DNA of 64,000 bases from positions 163,976 through 227,975 of the forward strand of contig ONEL01000002.1 of the NCBI GenBank assembly GCA_900316835.1, in the 5' to 3' direction. Both the position numbers and the translations under genes were made by a program. Shown here one piece after another: positions 25,324-34,986 of the stretch (the first letter of the stretch is position 1; every line of letters starts with the position of its first letter). The notes beneath the pieces are model-generated. The model was not told the origin of the DNA. It searched no databases and worked only from the letters and a program-made list of their open reading frames with translations. Source of the stretch: an uncultured Prevotellaceae bacterium (GTDB taxonomy: Bacteria > Bacteroidota > Bacteroidia > Bacteroidales > Muribaculaceae).

Positions 25324-27687
25324 ATGTATAAATCACTATTATTTACGGTAATGCTGTGGATTGCATCATTATCGATGGCGGCAGCCACCTATCCCGCCAG
25401 TTATTACACTCTTGCCAGTGAAGGTGGTGCCGTGCCGGGCGATGTTAATGGCGATGGTGAGTGCACAGGAAGCGACGTGACGGCACTCTATAATTACATC
25501 CTCTACAATGATAACAGCGCTATGGTCAATGGCGATCAAAACAATGATGGCGATGTGACAGGAAGCGACGTGACGGCGGTCTACAATATTATTCTTGGCA
25601 CCGGTGGTGGTACTATTGCTCCCACTTCAATCAAGATGAAAGACTATCAGAATGTCACTTCGTCCTATGTCAGCGACTACACGTGGACCAACGTCGAGAG
25701 TGCCTACTATGGTGACGTGATCTATATCACCCTCGACGGCGTGGAGCAAAACATGTATGTGCTTGTGCGCACCGGCGGCAAATGGGCGCTTAAGGACGTG
25801 GGCGGCAACAGCAAGGCTGGCTTCAAGAGCAGCGGCAACCTCAAGGCAATGTGGGTGCGTGGCGGCTATTGGAACATCGATCAGGTGTATGATATCAGAG
25901 TGCCCTATGACTACGCCCTGGGCTCAGGCACCTACACCCTAGCAGGCACCACCGTGTCGATTAACCTCAACCTCACCCTCGCCGAGAGCAAAGTGGTGCT
26001 CACAGGGTCAATGGCATCAATGATGGCCAACATGACCTATTGCTATCGCGTTAATCATGTGTATAACATCAATGCGTTTTCTAATGGCGAAACCGGAGAG
26101 CTTATCTACGGAGTGGATGGCGGAAAAAGCACGGTAATGCACATTGGCAATGAGTATTGTGTGTTTGGCGAGTTTACCGACGTCAGTTCCGACGGCAAGA
26201 CCATTTATCATGTTACCGACCCGAATGGGCGCAGCTGGAGCAAAATGGGCACCGGCAAGCTTAATGCCGGGCGCATGATAGGGCTTGCTAATCCTTATCC
26301 CTATGATGGCTCCAATGGTTGGAGTCGCGACTTCGTGATGACCTTCTGGGACTATGATGACACGCAGTCGCGCCAGCGTGTGGTCCCCGACCTGACCAAG
26401 ACCATCCACATGCTTGTGGGCACCGAAATCACCTTTGCGCCTCAAGAGGGTGGCATGACCGCCAGCGGTGGCACTACCACCAGTCGCTACACGGCCAGCA
26501 GCAATGTGGTGACAGCCATTGCAAGCACCAACAACAATTCCACCATGATCAAGGCTGTGGGAGTGGGCGAGGCCTACGTGACGTTTACCTATAGGACCTC
26601 GCAGGGTGAGAGTTTCGACTTTTATGTGCGGGTTTACGTTCAGCCCGCCGTGTGGCTCGCCGGTAGTGCCAATGGCAAGCCGATGCTCTATCGCAATAAT
26701 ACTGTCAAGTACAGCAGCCTGAGCGTGAGTGCTAACCGCATCGACCAGGTGTTTGTGCGCAATGGCACGGCTTACATCCGCGCCTCCGACAGCTCCAACC
26801 CCAATGCCGCGCCTTACATCATGCGCAGCACCAATCCAGTTTACGGAGGCTCGTTCATTCAGCGGCTCAACACTCCCATGGAGCACTTCCTGGTAACAAA
26901 GAATGGCGACATGTGGTACACTAACGGCAAGAACGTGTACAAGGGCAACACGCTGGTGTACACTCGCACCGGCAACGCCACCATTACCGACCTCAAGCAG
27001 GACGAGTCGAGTAGCAGTGGTGCGGTGTGGATTAGTGGTTACACTTGCGCCGACCCCACCAAGTCGGCAAGTAGCGACATCGCTTGGCTGGCTACCAACC
27101 TTGATGGCAATGCTTTGGTCTACAACATGCCCACCGACCGCATCACCACAGATCTTGGTGGCTATCAGCCAGGCACACAAACCTACACAGGCTATCGTAG
27201 CCCCCACTTTGGCAAGATGACCATCCAGTATAACTTTGTGCTAATTGATGGTTTCGACATCGAGGAGCATGGCTATCGCGACTACAATGGAAAAATCCAC
27301 GAGAGCTATTACACTGTGGACAAGACCTACACCTATGATTCCAGCAACGGCTTCCTGCGCCAGAACAACGTGAAATATTATGGCGACTTCTTCTTCGAGG
27401 ACCAGACCAACGAGCGCGTGTTCTTTATTGATGGAACTCTTGGTGGAACTCTGAAATATCACAACCTCAGGACCAATGAGGTGAACGATGTCAACTCGTC
27501 AATACCTCGCGTGAGACTCATGCGTTACGTTAACGGCTCGATTTATGCTTTAACCGACAATACAAGCAACCGTCAGATCCTCTATGGTACCCCAACGCAG
27601 TTCTTCAACGGCACCTACAGGACTATAAACATTAGCGGTGAGCCCTACATCTATGACATGTTTGTTGAGACTAGCGTGAACAACTGA
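25324..27687 (+). CDS. Secreted protein with an N-terminal dockerin-like doublet
   Basis: This 787-residue protein has a signal peptide (MYKSLLFTVMLWIASLSMAAA) and, directly after it, two dockerin-type calcium loops: D40-VNGDGECTGS-D51 and D71-QNNDGDVTGS-D82, each followed by a short helix (VTALYNYIL, VTAVYNIIL). The remaining 690 residues are beta-rich, with a segment at about 360-430 that resembles a bacterial Ig-like (BIG2) repeat (VGTEITF, TTTSRYTASSNVVTAIAS, VGEAYVTFTY), followed by a region of repeated strands that could be a propeller. I cannot name a catalytic domain. Doublets of this kind normally sit at a terminus. A long terminator follows. Confidence 0.87.
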   Translation: MYKSLLFTVMLWIASLSMAAATYPASYYTLASEGGAVPGDVNGDGECTGSDVTALYNYILYNDNSAMVNGDQNNDGDVTGSDVTAVYNIILGTGGGTIAPTSIKMKDYQNVTSSYVSDYTWTNVESAYYGDVIYITLDGVEQNMYVLVRTGGKWALKDVGGNSKAGFKSSGNLKAMWVRGGYWNIDQVYDIRVPYDYALGSGTYTLAGTTVSINLNLTLAESKVVLTGSMASMMANMTYCYRVNHVYNINAFSNGETGELIYGVDGGKSTVMHIGNEYCVFGEFTDVSSDGKTIYHVTDPNGRSWSKMGTGKLNAGRMIGLANPYPYDGSNGWSRDFVMTFWDYDDTQSRQRVVPDLTKTIHMLVGTEITFAPQEGGMTASGGTTTSRYTASSNVVTAIASTNNNSTMIKAVGVGEAYVTFTYRTSQGESFDFYVRVYVQPAVWLAGSANGKPMLYRNNTVKYSSLSVSANRIDQVFVRNGTAYIRASDSSNPNAAPYIMRSTNPVYGGSFIQRLNTPMEHFLVTKNGDMWYTNGKNVYKGNTLVYTRTGNATITDLKQDESSSSGAVWISGYTCADPTKSASSDIAWLATNLDGNALVYNMPTDRITTDLGGYQPGTQTYTGYRSPHFGKMTIQYNFVLIDGFDIEEHGYRDYNGKIHESYYTVDKTYTYDSSNGFLRQNNVKYYGDFFFEDQTNERVFFIDGTLGGTLKYHNLRTNEVNDVNSSIPRVRLMRYVNGSIYALTDNTSNRQILYGTPTQFFNGTYRTINISGEPYIYDMFVETSVNN

Positions 27688-27709
27688 TAGAGTGGATTGT
27701 AACAAAATT

Positions 27710-27756
27710 AACCGGAGGCGTGCTTTGGCTAAAATAAGCACGCCTCCGGTTATTAT
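27710..27756. terminator. Bidirectional terminator between convergent genes
   Basis: A perfect 16-base-pair stem (AACCGGAGGCGTGCTT at 27710-27725 with its complement at 27736-27751, 10-base loop) lies between the secreted protein gene and the convergent methyltransferase gene. Confidence 0.85.
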
Positions 27757-27768
27757 ATTGCGTTGTTG

Positions 27769-28299
27769 TTATTTTGTGATGGCGCTGAAGAAGTGCCACA
27801 TCACTATAGCTGCCGAGCAGGCGATGTTGAGCGAGTGCTTGGTGCCATGTTGCGGAATCTCGATGCAGCAGTCGCTACTGTCGACCACAGCTTGGCTCAC
27901 GCCCTTGACCTCGTTGCCGAAGACGAGGGCATATTTCTTGCCCGGCTCGATTGTGAACTGCTCAAGGCTCACGCTACCGTGCACCTGCTCGATGGAACAG
28001 ATGGTATAGCCCTCTAGGCGCAGTTGCTGCACTGCTTCGAGGGCTGAGGCATGATAACTCCAGCTCACCGAGTCCTCGGCGCCGAGCGCCGTTTTGTGAA
28101 TCTCGTGGCTGGGTGGCTTGCCAGTGATGCCACACAGGGCTATGTGCTCAATCACAAACGCGTCGGCAGTGCGGAACACACTACCCACATTCATCTCGCT
28201 GCGCACGTCGTCGAGCACCACAGCAACCGGAATTTTCTCTACTGCTTTAAACTCCTCGGCACTCACACGGTGCAAATCGAGCATTGATTTCTTCTTCAT
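27769..28299 (-). CDS. SPOUT (TrmH/SpoU) family RNA 2'-O-methyltransferase
   Basis: This 176-residue protein has the three SpoU motifs: NVGSVFRTADA (motif 1), ALVFGNEVKGVS (motif 2) and IPQHGTKHSLNIACSAAIVMW (motif 3), which form the knotted S-adenosylmethionine site. It probably methylates a ribose in tRNA or rRNA. It lacks the N-terminal substrate-binding domain of RlmB, so the RNA target is uncertain. It lies downstream of pgi, with a CTAG-rich repeat in the gap. Confidence 0.93.
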   Translation of the reverse strand: MKKKSMLDLHRVSAEEFKAVEKIPVAVVLDDVRSEMNVGSVFRTADAFVIEHIALCGITGKPPSHEIHKTALGAEDSVSWSYHASALEAVQQLRLEGYTICSIEQVHGSVSLEQFTIEPGKKYALVFGNEVKGVSQAVVDSSDCCIEIPQHGTKHSLNIACSAAIVMWHFFSAITK

Positions 28300-28304
28300 A
28301 AGAT

Positions 28305-28354
28305 AGTTCTAGAAGTTCTAGGCAATCTAGATGGACTAGAAATTCTAGATATTC
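28305..28354. repeat. CTAGA-rich repeat cluster downstream of pgi
   Basis: The 80-base gap between pgi and the methyltransferase gene contains TTCTAGAAGTTCTAG (28307-28321), CTAGATGG (28327-28334) and further CTAGA and TCTAGA units. The same 15-mer and 8-mer recur at 29750-29768 on the other side of pgi. Confidence 0.8.
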
Positions 28355-28379
28355 AAGATTGCCCAGATGCTCTATGTGT

Positions 28380-29693
28380 TTAGAGTCGCTTAGCCAGTTC
28401 GGCGCTTTGCTCCTCATAGCCGGGCTTGTTGAGCAGGGCGAACATGTTGCGCTTGTAGGCCTCGACGCCAGGTTGGTTGAAGGGGTTCACACCTAGCATG
28501 TAGCCGCTCATGCCACAGGCTTTCTCGAAGAAGTAGATGAGCTGTCCCAAGTACTTCTCGTTGAGTGCCGGCAGGGTGATGAGCATGCAGGGCACGCCAC
28601 CGTCCACGTGAGCCAGGCGAGTGCCGAGTTCTGCCATCTTGTTTACCTCATCAACACGCTTGCCGGCGATGTAGTTGAGTCCGTCGAGGTCGGCGTCGTC
28701 GGTGGGGATTACTACCTCGTTGCGCTGCTTCTCAACGGTGATAACAGTCTCGAAGATGGTGCGCTCGCCTTCCTGAATCCACTGTCCCATCGAGTGCAGG
28801 TCGGTGGTAAAGTCGACGCTGGCGGGGAATATGCCCTTGCCGTCCTTGCCCTCGCTCTCGCCGTAGAGCTGCTTCCACCACTCGGCGAGGTAGTGCAAGC
28901 TGGGGTTGAAGTTAACCAAAATCTCAATCTTCTTGCCTGCCTGATACAGGGCGTTGCGAGTGGTTGCATAGTCGACCATCATGTCGGCAGGAGCCTTCTC
29001 CATCTCAACGGCACCGGCAACCAGGGCATTGATGTCAAATCCTGCGATAGCCACGGGCAGCAATCCTACTGGAGTGAGCACCGAGAAGCGACCACCCACA
29101 TTGTCGGCGATGACATAGGTCTTATAGCCCTCTTGAGTGGCGAGGCTGCGCAGAGCACCGCGACGAGCGTCGGTGATAGCAACGATGAGCTTGGCGGCCT
29201 CGGCCTTGCCCACTTGCTTCTCTAGCATGGCTTTGAGCAGGCGGAAGGCGATAGCGGGCTCGGTAGTGGTACCCGACTTGGAAATCACCACGATGCCAAA
29301 GCGCTTGCCCTCGAGCAGGTGCATGAGGTCGTAGAGGTAGTCCTCGCCGATGTTGTTGCCGGCAAAGACAACCTTGGCTCCATCGTTCTGCTTGAAAGCC
29401 GCGAAGTTGTCGCTCAAAGCCTCAATTACCGCCTTGGCACCCAGGTAGCTGCCGCCAATTCCAATCACCACCACGTAGTCGCACTGCTCACGCAGGTGCT
29501 TGGCTGTGGCATTGATGTCGTCAAGCTGGGCTGTGGTTATTTCACTTGGCAGGTGTAGCCACCCCAGGAAGTCGTTGCCTGCGCCGTCGCCCTTCTCAAG
29601 GGTTTGGGTGGCAGCAAGTGCCTGTGGTTTCAACGCTTCAATATCTTTCTCACTAACGGTTCCAAGAACCGACTTGTTGCTGATGCTTATCAT
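28380..29693 (-). CDS. pgi: Glucose-6-phosphate isomerase
   Basis: This 437-residue enzyme interconverts glucose-6-phosphate and fructose-6-phosphate. It carries the family signatures: [35 protein letters not shown] (phosphate loop), [14 protein letters not shown], and [19 protein letters not shown]. The length is typical of the short bacterial form. The start MISISNKSV at 29693 replaces a long artificial extension to 29858 that runs through the repeat-rich gap and shows no homology. Both flanking gaps carry CTAG-rich repeats. Confidence 0.96.
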   Translation of the reverse strand: MISISNKSVLGTVSEKDIEALKPQALAATQTLEKGDGAGNDFLGWLHLPSEITTAQLDDINATAKHLREQCDYVVVIGIGGSYLGAKAVIEALSDNFAAFKQNDGAKVVFAGNNIGEDYLYDLMHLLEGKRFGIVVISKSGTTTEPAIAFRLLKAMLEKQVGKAEAAKLIVAITDARRGALRSLATQEGYKTYVIADNVGGRFSVLTPVGLLPVAIAGFDINALVAGAVEMEKAPADMMVDYATTRNALYQAGKKIEILVNFNPSLHYLAEWWKQLYGESEGKDGKGIFPASVDFTTDLHSMGQWIQEGERTIFETVITVEKQRNEVVIPTDDADLDGLNYIAGKRVDEVNKMAELGTRLAHVDGGVPCMLITLPALNEKYLGQLIYFFEKACGMSGYMLGVNPFNQPGVEAYKRNMFALLNKPGYEEQSAELAKRL

Positions 29694-29722
29694 ATAGTTC
29701 TTAGTTTTTAGTTTTTGATTTT

Positions 29723-29768
29723 TGCTAGAATTTCTAGAATCTCTAGATTTTCTAGAAGTTCTAGATGG
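29723..29768. repeat. CTAGA-rich repeat cluster upstream of pgi
   Basis: The gap holds two TTAGTTTTT units, then CTAGAATTTCTAGAATCTC, CTAGATTTTCTAGAAG and TTCTAGATGG, that is, six CTAG sites in 45 bases. It shares a 15-mer and an 8-mer with the cluster at 28305. Confidence 0.8.
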
Positions 29769-29769
29769 T

Positions 29770-30903
29770 TTAAATGGGCATGGTGTAGGCGCGACGGCGC
29801 TTGTTGAGGGTGGTATCGAAATATTGCCACTGCTTTTGCACCATCTCGTTGTGCTCAAGCTCGTGACTGCTTTCGGCCCATTTGTAGCCTAACTTGAAGA
29901 AGCAGGGAAGAAGATCGGTAAAGAGCAGTGAATTCACGCCTTTACTTTGGTATTCGGGTTTCACTGCCACGAGTAGCAAGTCTACCACATCGTTCTTCTT
30001 GAATGCCTTGAGCATGTGATACCAGCCAAAGGGGAACATACGTCCACGGTTCTTGATGAGTGCTTGCGAGAGTGATGGTATTGCAATGCCCACACCCACT
30101 AGCTCACGAGTGTCATTCTTAATGATTAGCGACAGGTCTTCCAGTGGCAGGTAGGGCAGGTACATCTTGATGTAATGCTCAATTTGTTTCTCGCTCAGTT
30201 GCGAGTAGCCGAAGAGGTTCTCAAACGCTTCGTTGATGAGCTTGAAAATTGCCTGACCATAGTCGGCAACAAGCTGTTTGCGGTTGGTGTACTTGATATT
30301 GTCAACGTTGAAGCGCTTCTTCACGATGTCGCTGATGCGTTGCATCTTCTCAGGTATCTCATCGGGTACCTTGATGTGAAATTCCACCCAGTCAACATCC
30401 TTGACAAATCCCAAGCGCTCAAACTGGCGAGGGTAGTAGTCATAATTATAGATGGTGGCATTAGTGCCCACTTCGTCAAAGCCCATTACCAAGCAACCTT
30501 CGGGGTCCATGTCGGTAAAGCCCAGTGGACCAGTGAGCTCGGTCATGCCTTTCTCTTTGTTCCATTTCTTCACGGCATCGATGAGAGCGTCGACCACCTC
30601 ATCGTCATCAATAAAGTCAATCCAGCCAAAACGACCTTCCTTCTTGTTGTGACTCTCATTAAAGCGGTGGTTGATGATGCCGGCAATGCGCCCCACCGGC
30701 TTTCCGTCACGATAGGCCATGTAGTAGACACTCTCGCAAAAGTCAAAAGCGGGATTTTTTTCGGGCATGAGAGTGGCAATCTCATCGCTGATGAGTGCCG
30801 GAACATAACATTTACTGTCACGATAAAGAACATCAATGGGGAACTTCACAAACTTGCTCAGCTCTTTCTTGGTGGGCTCTATTTTCCTAATTTCTACTGA
30901 CAT
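29770..30903 (-). CDS. GNAT-like N-acetyltransferase family protein
   Basis: This 377-residue protein looks like a pair of GNAT-type folds: an N-terminal part with [20 protein letters not shown] and a C-terminal part with [19 protein letters not shown], which resembles the acetyl-CoA loop. Proteins of this length and layout are widespread in Bacteroidota as conserved acyltransferase-like proteins without a known substrate. The start at 30903 ([15 protein letters not shown]) is preferred to 30936. A minus-strand TACCTTTG at 30941-30934 is a plausible -7 element. The assignment to GNAT is moderate. Confidence 0.78.
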   Translation of the reverse strand: MSVEIRKIEPTKKELSKFVKFPIDVLYRDSKCYVPALISDEIATLMPEKNPAFDFCESVYYMAYRDGKPVGRIAGIINHRFNESHNKKEGRFGWIDFIDDDEVVDALIDAVKKWNKEKGMTELTGPLGFTDMDPEGCLVMGFDEVGTNATIYNYDYYPRQFERLGFVKDVDWVEFHIKVPDEIPEKMQRISDIVKKRFNVDNIKYTNRKQLVADYGQAIFKLINEAFENLFGYSQLSEKQIEHYIKMYLPYLPLEDLSLIIKNDTRELVGVGIAIPSLSQALIKNRGRMFPFGWYHMLKAFKKNDVVDLLLVAVKPEYQSKGVNSLLFTDLLPCFFKLGYKWAESSHELEHNEMVQKQWQYFDTTLNKRRRAYTMPI

Positions 30904-30984
30904 AATTATATAGTGTTGCTTATTAATTGGATGCAAAGGTAAATATTTTTTACCATAATAAAGTTATTATTAAAACATTTTTGT

Positions 30985-30992
30985 TACCTTTG
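30985..30992 (+). promoter_or_regulatory. -7 element of tRNA-Pro
   Basis: TACCTTTG fits TAnnTTTG and is 20 bases before the tRNA. The -33 box is not clear. Confidence 0.5.
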
Positions 30993-31011
30993 CAGCCTGA
31001 AATTAATAGTT

Positions 31012-31085
31012 CGGGGTGTAGCACAGTTGGTTAGCGCGCCACGTTCGGGACGTGGAGGTCGGAAGTTCGAGTCCTCTCACCCCGA
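31012..31085 (+). tRNA. tRNA-Pro (anticodon CGG)
   Basis: Acceptor CGGGGTG pairs with CACCCCG; anticodon stem CCACG/CGTGG encloses TTCGGGA (anticodon CGG); T-loop GTTCGAGTC. Discriminator A. The CCA end is not encoded. Confidence 0.96.
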
Positions 31086-31091
31086 CTATAA

Positions 31092-31140
31092 AATAAAGGC
31101 AAGTTACTCGTTCTTTAGAGTTCTTGCCTTTATTATTTTT
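31092..31140. terminator. Terminator between tRNA-Pro and the LtaS-like gene
   Basis: AATAAAGGCAAG (31092-31103) pairs with CTTGCCTTTATT (31123-31134), followed by ATTTTT. It ends tRNA-Pro and, with the A-rich left flank, may also end the convergent gene. Confidence 0.75.
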
Positions 31141-32962
31141 AGAATTTAAACTTGTCAGCTCTGATGAGGATGTCGCTCACTTTCCACGCTTGCTGTTGCT
31201 GATGTAGCAGGGGGGAGGTGCCTGTGGTTTCGTCAAGTGTAATGGAAACGCTATGCGGGTTGTTGCGTAAAGCGCTATGTCCAAGCCCTTTCCAGTAGTA
31301 GCCGTTGAGCCCCATCACATCAAGCACAGTGGGGTAGACATCTATTTGCCCCATGGGACCATCTATTAGCTTGCCGTGGGAGGGGTTGATAACAATAAGC
31401 ACACATTCATTGCCATTGCGGCTCAGGCTTGGGCGACCATTGGGTGCATCGTCAACTAGTTCGCTGTGGTCACTGGCAATGACTATTACTGATTTGTCAT
31501 ATATTCCACTTTGCTTCAGCTGTTGCAAGAAGATACCAAGCTGCGTGTCGAAATAGTGGGTCTTTTCCAGGTAGTTGCGCACTGCGGGAGAGTATTGCTT
31601 GCTGCCACTAATCCAGGTGGGAGCTCGCCACGTGTCGTTATAGGGGCTATGCATCACTCCTGTGAATAGTTGAGCTATGAAATTGCCATTAACACTAGGG
31701 AGGAAGCTAGCCGCTTTTTCCATCACCACTTTGTCTATCATGTAATCGCTAGCCATGAGTTGCTCTTTGAGTTCGGGGCCGTGCATGAGTGTGTCAAAGC
31801 CGTAGGCTTGCGACATGTGCTCAATGTTCCACAAGCTGGGCTCGTCGCCACATATTTCTATAGCTCGATACCCTTTTTGTTTCAAGGCTTTTACCAGCGA
31901 GGGGAAATTGCGGTTGCTGAACTCGACGGCAACCACCTTATTGGTGAGTGGCAGCAGTCCTGTTTGGTACATAAACTTGCCATCGCTCGATCGCCCGTTT
32001 TTCACTTGAGTTATCATGTTCAGGCACACAATGTTGCTGGCGGTGTCGGCAGCTAGAGCATTGAGGGTGGGAGTGACGGGCTTGCCGTCAATGTCTAGAT
32101 TTACGGCCCAAGCGTTGAGCGATTCCACCATGATAAAGATGAGGTTAGGCTTAGCTATGGTGGTGGCATGGGGATTGTCGTTGTAGTGAGGGCAGTCTTT
32201 TTTTAAGAAAGTTCTTGCCATGTCCAGCTCTTCCTTGCTCACACTAACTTTTATTCCTGATATTAAGTTGTAGATGGAATAAGCCATGACGCCGTTGTGC
32301 ATGATATAGTTGCGATGACGTCCGCCCAGGTGACAATATCTACTCACGAAGGCTTCGTGCAGGTCGTGGTAGTTCTGCTTGTTAGTGAGATAGATGGAAG
32401 TGGTGATGACGAGTCTCATCACCACGAACGTGATAATGCTAATGACAAACATCCACCACCGCCGTTGCCCTTTGTGCTTGCGGTCATTGCGAAGCCACAG
32501 CAGGTGGTAGAGATGTGGCAATAGTGGCAATAGTAGAACAAATATCGATTTTTTTGTTATAGAGCCCAGCGCACTGTGGATGAGGGTGGGGGAGATGTTC
32601 TCAACCATCAAGAACGATGCGAAGGGCATCACGTCTTGATAGGTTTGGAAATACAAGATTTGCACAAAGCTCCACAATGCCACCAGCCATGTTATAACTA
32701 GCGCTATTGCACGCTTGCGCTTCACAATCCAGCATGGTGAGAGCAGTAGGAGTGTATCGGCAACGCTATTGAAGAACATCTTGCACAGCGGTTGCTGTGA
32801 TAGCGAGCCAAACATGTTGTGGGTGATGCTTATGCCCACCACGAGTAGCATCAGCACAATCACCGCTCCATCAATCAAGAAGAAGGCTGAGCGACGGGTA
32901 ATAACCTTAGACCACCACTTGTCCCTCAGCTCTTGTTGTATTGTGCTTAGTGCATTATTCAT
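31139..32962 (-). CDS. LtaS-like membrane sulfatase-fold protein (phosphoglycerol transferase type)
   Basis: This 607-residue protein has about five N-terminal membrane helices (to about residue 200) and a large extracytoplasmic alkaline-phosphatase/sulfatase domain. Metal-site motifs are [11 protein letters not shown] (E at the metal), [13 protein letters not shown] in the nucleophile position, and [23 protein letters not shown] (D-H). The nucleophile position carries Ser rather than the Thr of LtaS. Relatives transfer phosphoglycerol or phosphoethanolamine to envelope glycolipids. The gene overlaps the end of lysS by 8 bases, so translation is probably coupled. The donor and acceptor are unknown. 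Confidence 0.88.
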   Translation of the reverse strand: MNNALSTIQQELRDKWWSKVITRRSAFFLIDGAVIVLMLLVVGISITHNMFGSLSQQPLCKMFFNSVADTLLLLSPCWIVKRKRAIALVITWLVALWSFVQILYFQTYQDVMPFASFLMVENISPTLIHSALGSITKKSIFVLLLPLLPHLYHLLWLRNDRKHKGQRRWWMFVISIITFVVMRLVITTSIYLTNKQNYHDLHEAFVSRYCHLGGRHRNYIMHNGVMAYSIYNLISGIKVSVSKEELDMARTFLKKDCPHYNDNPHATTIAKPNLIFIMVESLNAWAVNLDIDGKPVTPTLNALAADTASNIVCLNMITQVKNGRSSDGKFMYQTGLLPLTNKVVAVEFSNRNFPSLVKALKQKGYRAIEICGDEPSLWNIEHMSQAYGFDTLMHGPELKEQLMASDYMIDKVVMEKAASFLPSVNGNFIAQLFTGVMHSPYNDTWRAPTWISGSKQYSPAVRNYLEKTHYFDTQLGIFLQQLKQSGIYDKSVIVIASDHSELVDDAPNGRPSLSRNGNECVLIVINPSHGKLIDGPMGQIDVYPTVLDVMGLNGYYWKGLGHSALRNNPHSVSITLDETTGTSPLLHQQQQAWKVSDILIRADKFKF

Positions 32963-34694
32963 TCTTCCCAGCGGCTTCCACCCAGTTCTTCACCTCGTCG
33001 GGCATGGGGTTCTTGTAGCCAAGCTTGTATTTCTTGTTAATTTCAAGCAGGTCTTGGAACAGTTTGCCGGGTTTCTCAAGGGAGCCTAAGGCTTCAACGG
33101 TGAGGATGCCGGCTTTCTGGATGGGTGCAACCCACTCGGCAGGCACGCCAATGGCGGTGAAAGCCTCTTCCTTGTCGCGGTGAGCCACTTTCTCGGGGCG
33201 CATTTGCGGGAACAAGAGCACATCTTGAATGTAGCTGTTGCCAGTCATGAGCATTACTAGGCGGTCGATGCCTATTCCAATGCCACTGGTGGGTGGCATG
33301 CCATATTGCAGTGCCCGCAAGAAATCTTGATCAATTATCATTGCCTCGTCGTCGCCCTTGTCGGCCAAGCGCATTTGCTCCTTGAAGCGTTCTTCCTGGT
33401 CGATGGGGTCGTTGAGCTCGCTGTAGGCGTTGGCAATCTCCTTGCCATTGACCATGAGTTCAAAGCGCTCGGTGAGCCCTGGCTTGCTGCGATGCATCTT
33501 GGTGAGTGGCGACATCTCCACAGGATAGTCGATGATAAAGGTGGGTTGAATGAATGAACCCTCGCAAGTCTCGCCAAAAATCTCGTCAATGAGCTTGCCC
33601 TTGCCCATGGTTTCATCAACCTCAATGCCAAGTTTCTGTGCCACTTCACGCAGTTGGGGCTCATCCATGCCGTCCAGGTCATAGCCGGTCTTCTCCTTGA
33701 TGGCATCAAGAATGGGCAGGCGACGGAAGGGGGCTTTTAGGCTGATGGTCTTGCCATCAATTTCCACTTCTGGCTTACCGTTGACAGCAACACAGATGGT
33801 CTCGAGTAGCTTTTCGGTGAAAGACATCATCCAGTTGTAATCTTTATACTGAACATAGAGCTCCATGCAGGTGAACTCGGGATTGTGGTTGCGGTCCATG
33901 CCTTCGTTGCGGAAGTTCTTGCCTATCTCATACACACCTTCAAAGCCTCCCACAATCAGGCGCTTTAAGTAAAGCTCGGTGGCGATGCGCATGTACATGT
34001 CGATGTTCAGCGCATTGAAGTGGGTGATGAAGGGACGAGCGCTGGCACCACCAGCAATGGCCTGCAGGGTGGGTGTCTCTACCTCGGTGTAGCCAGCCTC
34101 GTCAAGCACGCGACGCATGGTGCGAATAACGGTGGCACGCTTGATGAAGGTGTCTTTCACTCCCTCATTAACCACGAGGTCGACATAGCGTTGGCGATAG
34201 CGAAGCTCGGGGTCTTCAAAGGCATCGTAGGTTACACCATCCTTAACCTTAACGATGGGTAGTGGCTTCAGGCTCTTGCTCAGCACCTTTAGTTGCTGGG
34301 CGTGAACACTGATTTCACCAGTTTGGGTACGGAACACGTAGCCCTCGATGCCCACAAAGTCGCCAATGTCGAGCAGTTTCTTGAACACTACGTTGTATAG
34401 GTCTTTGTTCTCGTCGGGGCACAAGTCGTCGCGACTGATGTAAACCTGCACACGTCCACGCGAGTCCTTGAGCTCCATAAACGAGGCCTTGCCCATGATG
34501 CGACGGCTCATGATGCGGCCGGCAATGCTCACCTGGCGTGGCTCATCTTCGTCTTTGAAGTTTGATTTTATATCGTCGCTCCATGCGTTTACCTTATACT
34601 CTGCAGCAGGATAAGGATCAATCCCCAACTCACGCAACTGGTTTAAACTGTTACGCCTAACTATCTCTTGTTCGCTAAGTTCTAAAATGTTCAT
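32955..34694 (-). CDS. lysS: Lysyl-tRNA synthetase, class II
   Basis: This 579-residue class II enzyme charges tRNA-Lys. It has an N-terminal anticodon-binding OB domain (about 55-165, with [20 protein letters not shown]), motif 2 [20 protein letters not shown], and motif 3 [14 protein letters not shown]. It is about 70 residues longer than E. coli LysS; the C-terminal extension (from about 510, with [19 protein letters not shown]) is a feature of Bacteroidota LysS as far as I recall. It shares an 8-base overlap with the downstream LtaS-like gene. Confidence 0.97.
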   Translation of the reverse strand: MNILELSEQEIVRRNSLNQLRELGIDPYPAAEYKVNAWSDDIKSNFKDEDEPRQVSIAGRIMSRRIMGKASFMELKDSRGRVQVYISRDDLCPDENKDLYNVVFKKLLDIGDFVGIEGYVFRTQTGEISVHAQQLKVLSKSLKPLPIVKVKDGVTYDAFEDPELRYRQRYVDLVVNEGVKDTFIKRATVIRTMRRVLDEAGYTEVETPTLQAIAGGASARPFITHFNALNIDMYMRIATELYLKRLIVGGFEGVYEIGKNFRNEGMDRNHNPEFTCMELYVQYKDYNWMMSFTEKLLETICVAVNGKPEVEIDGKTISLKAPFRRLPILDAIKEKTGYDLDGMDEPQLREVAQKLGIEVDETMGKGKLIDEIFGETCEGSFIQPTFIIDYPVEMSPLTKMHRSKPGLTERFELMVNGKEIANAYSELNDPIDQEERFKEQMRLADKGDDEAMIIDQDFLRALQYGMPPTSGIGIGIDRLVMLMTGNSYIQDVLLFPQMRPEKVAHRDKEEAFTAIGVPAEWVAPIQKAGILTVEALGSLEKPGKLFQDLLEINKKYKLGYKNPMPDEVKNWVEAAGKNE

Positions 34695-34761
34695 ATTGTA
34701 GATTATATTATTTTTTTGCCTTCAAAATGCCTTCAGCACCCTGTGCGCTAATTTCAAGTTG

Positions 34762-34793
34762 CAAAGTTACAATATTTTTTTCAAGTAGACAAA
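34762..34793 (-). promoter_or_regulatory. Promoter of lysS
   Basis: On the minus strand, TTTG (34793-34790), a 20-base spacer and TAACTTTG (34769-34762) match the Bacteroidota consensus; the leader would be about 60 bases. Confidence 0.7.
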
Positions 34794-34903
34794 AGTATCT
34801 GAGCACTTGACTGATAGTTTAAGCAGTTATCAAGAAAAAATTATGAAATGTTTTTTAATAATTACTTTTTAGCTTAATAATTGTCGCTTTTGGTTGAAAA
34901 AAA

Positions 34904-34934
34904 TTGCTCTCGTTACATTATTAATATATTTTTG
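34904..34934 (+). promoter_or_regulatory. Promoter of the 1119-residue secreted protein
   Basis: TTG (34904-34906), a 20-base spacer and TATTTTTG (34927-34934) match the consensus, with an expected start about 45 bases before the ATG at 34987. Confidence 0.65.
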
Positions 34935-34986
34935 CACATTTGCATTACTATTGTAATAAGAAAAGACAAACAAAAATAAATTTATT

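Noticed and set aside
26017-27207. 396-codon frame opposite the 787-residue secreted protein
   Set aside because: Antisense shadow; the sense frame has a signal peptide, calcium loops, promoter and terminator.
29694-29858. N-terminal extension of pgi
   Set aside because: The extra 55 residues are read through the CTAG repeat and the end of the neighbouring gene, and do not fit the isomerase family.
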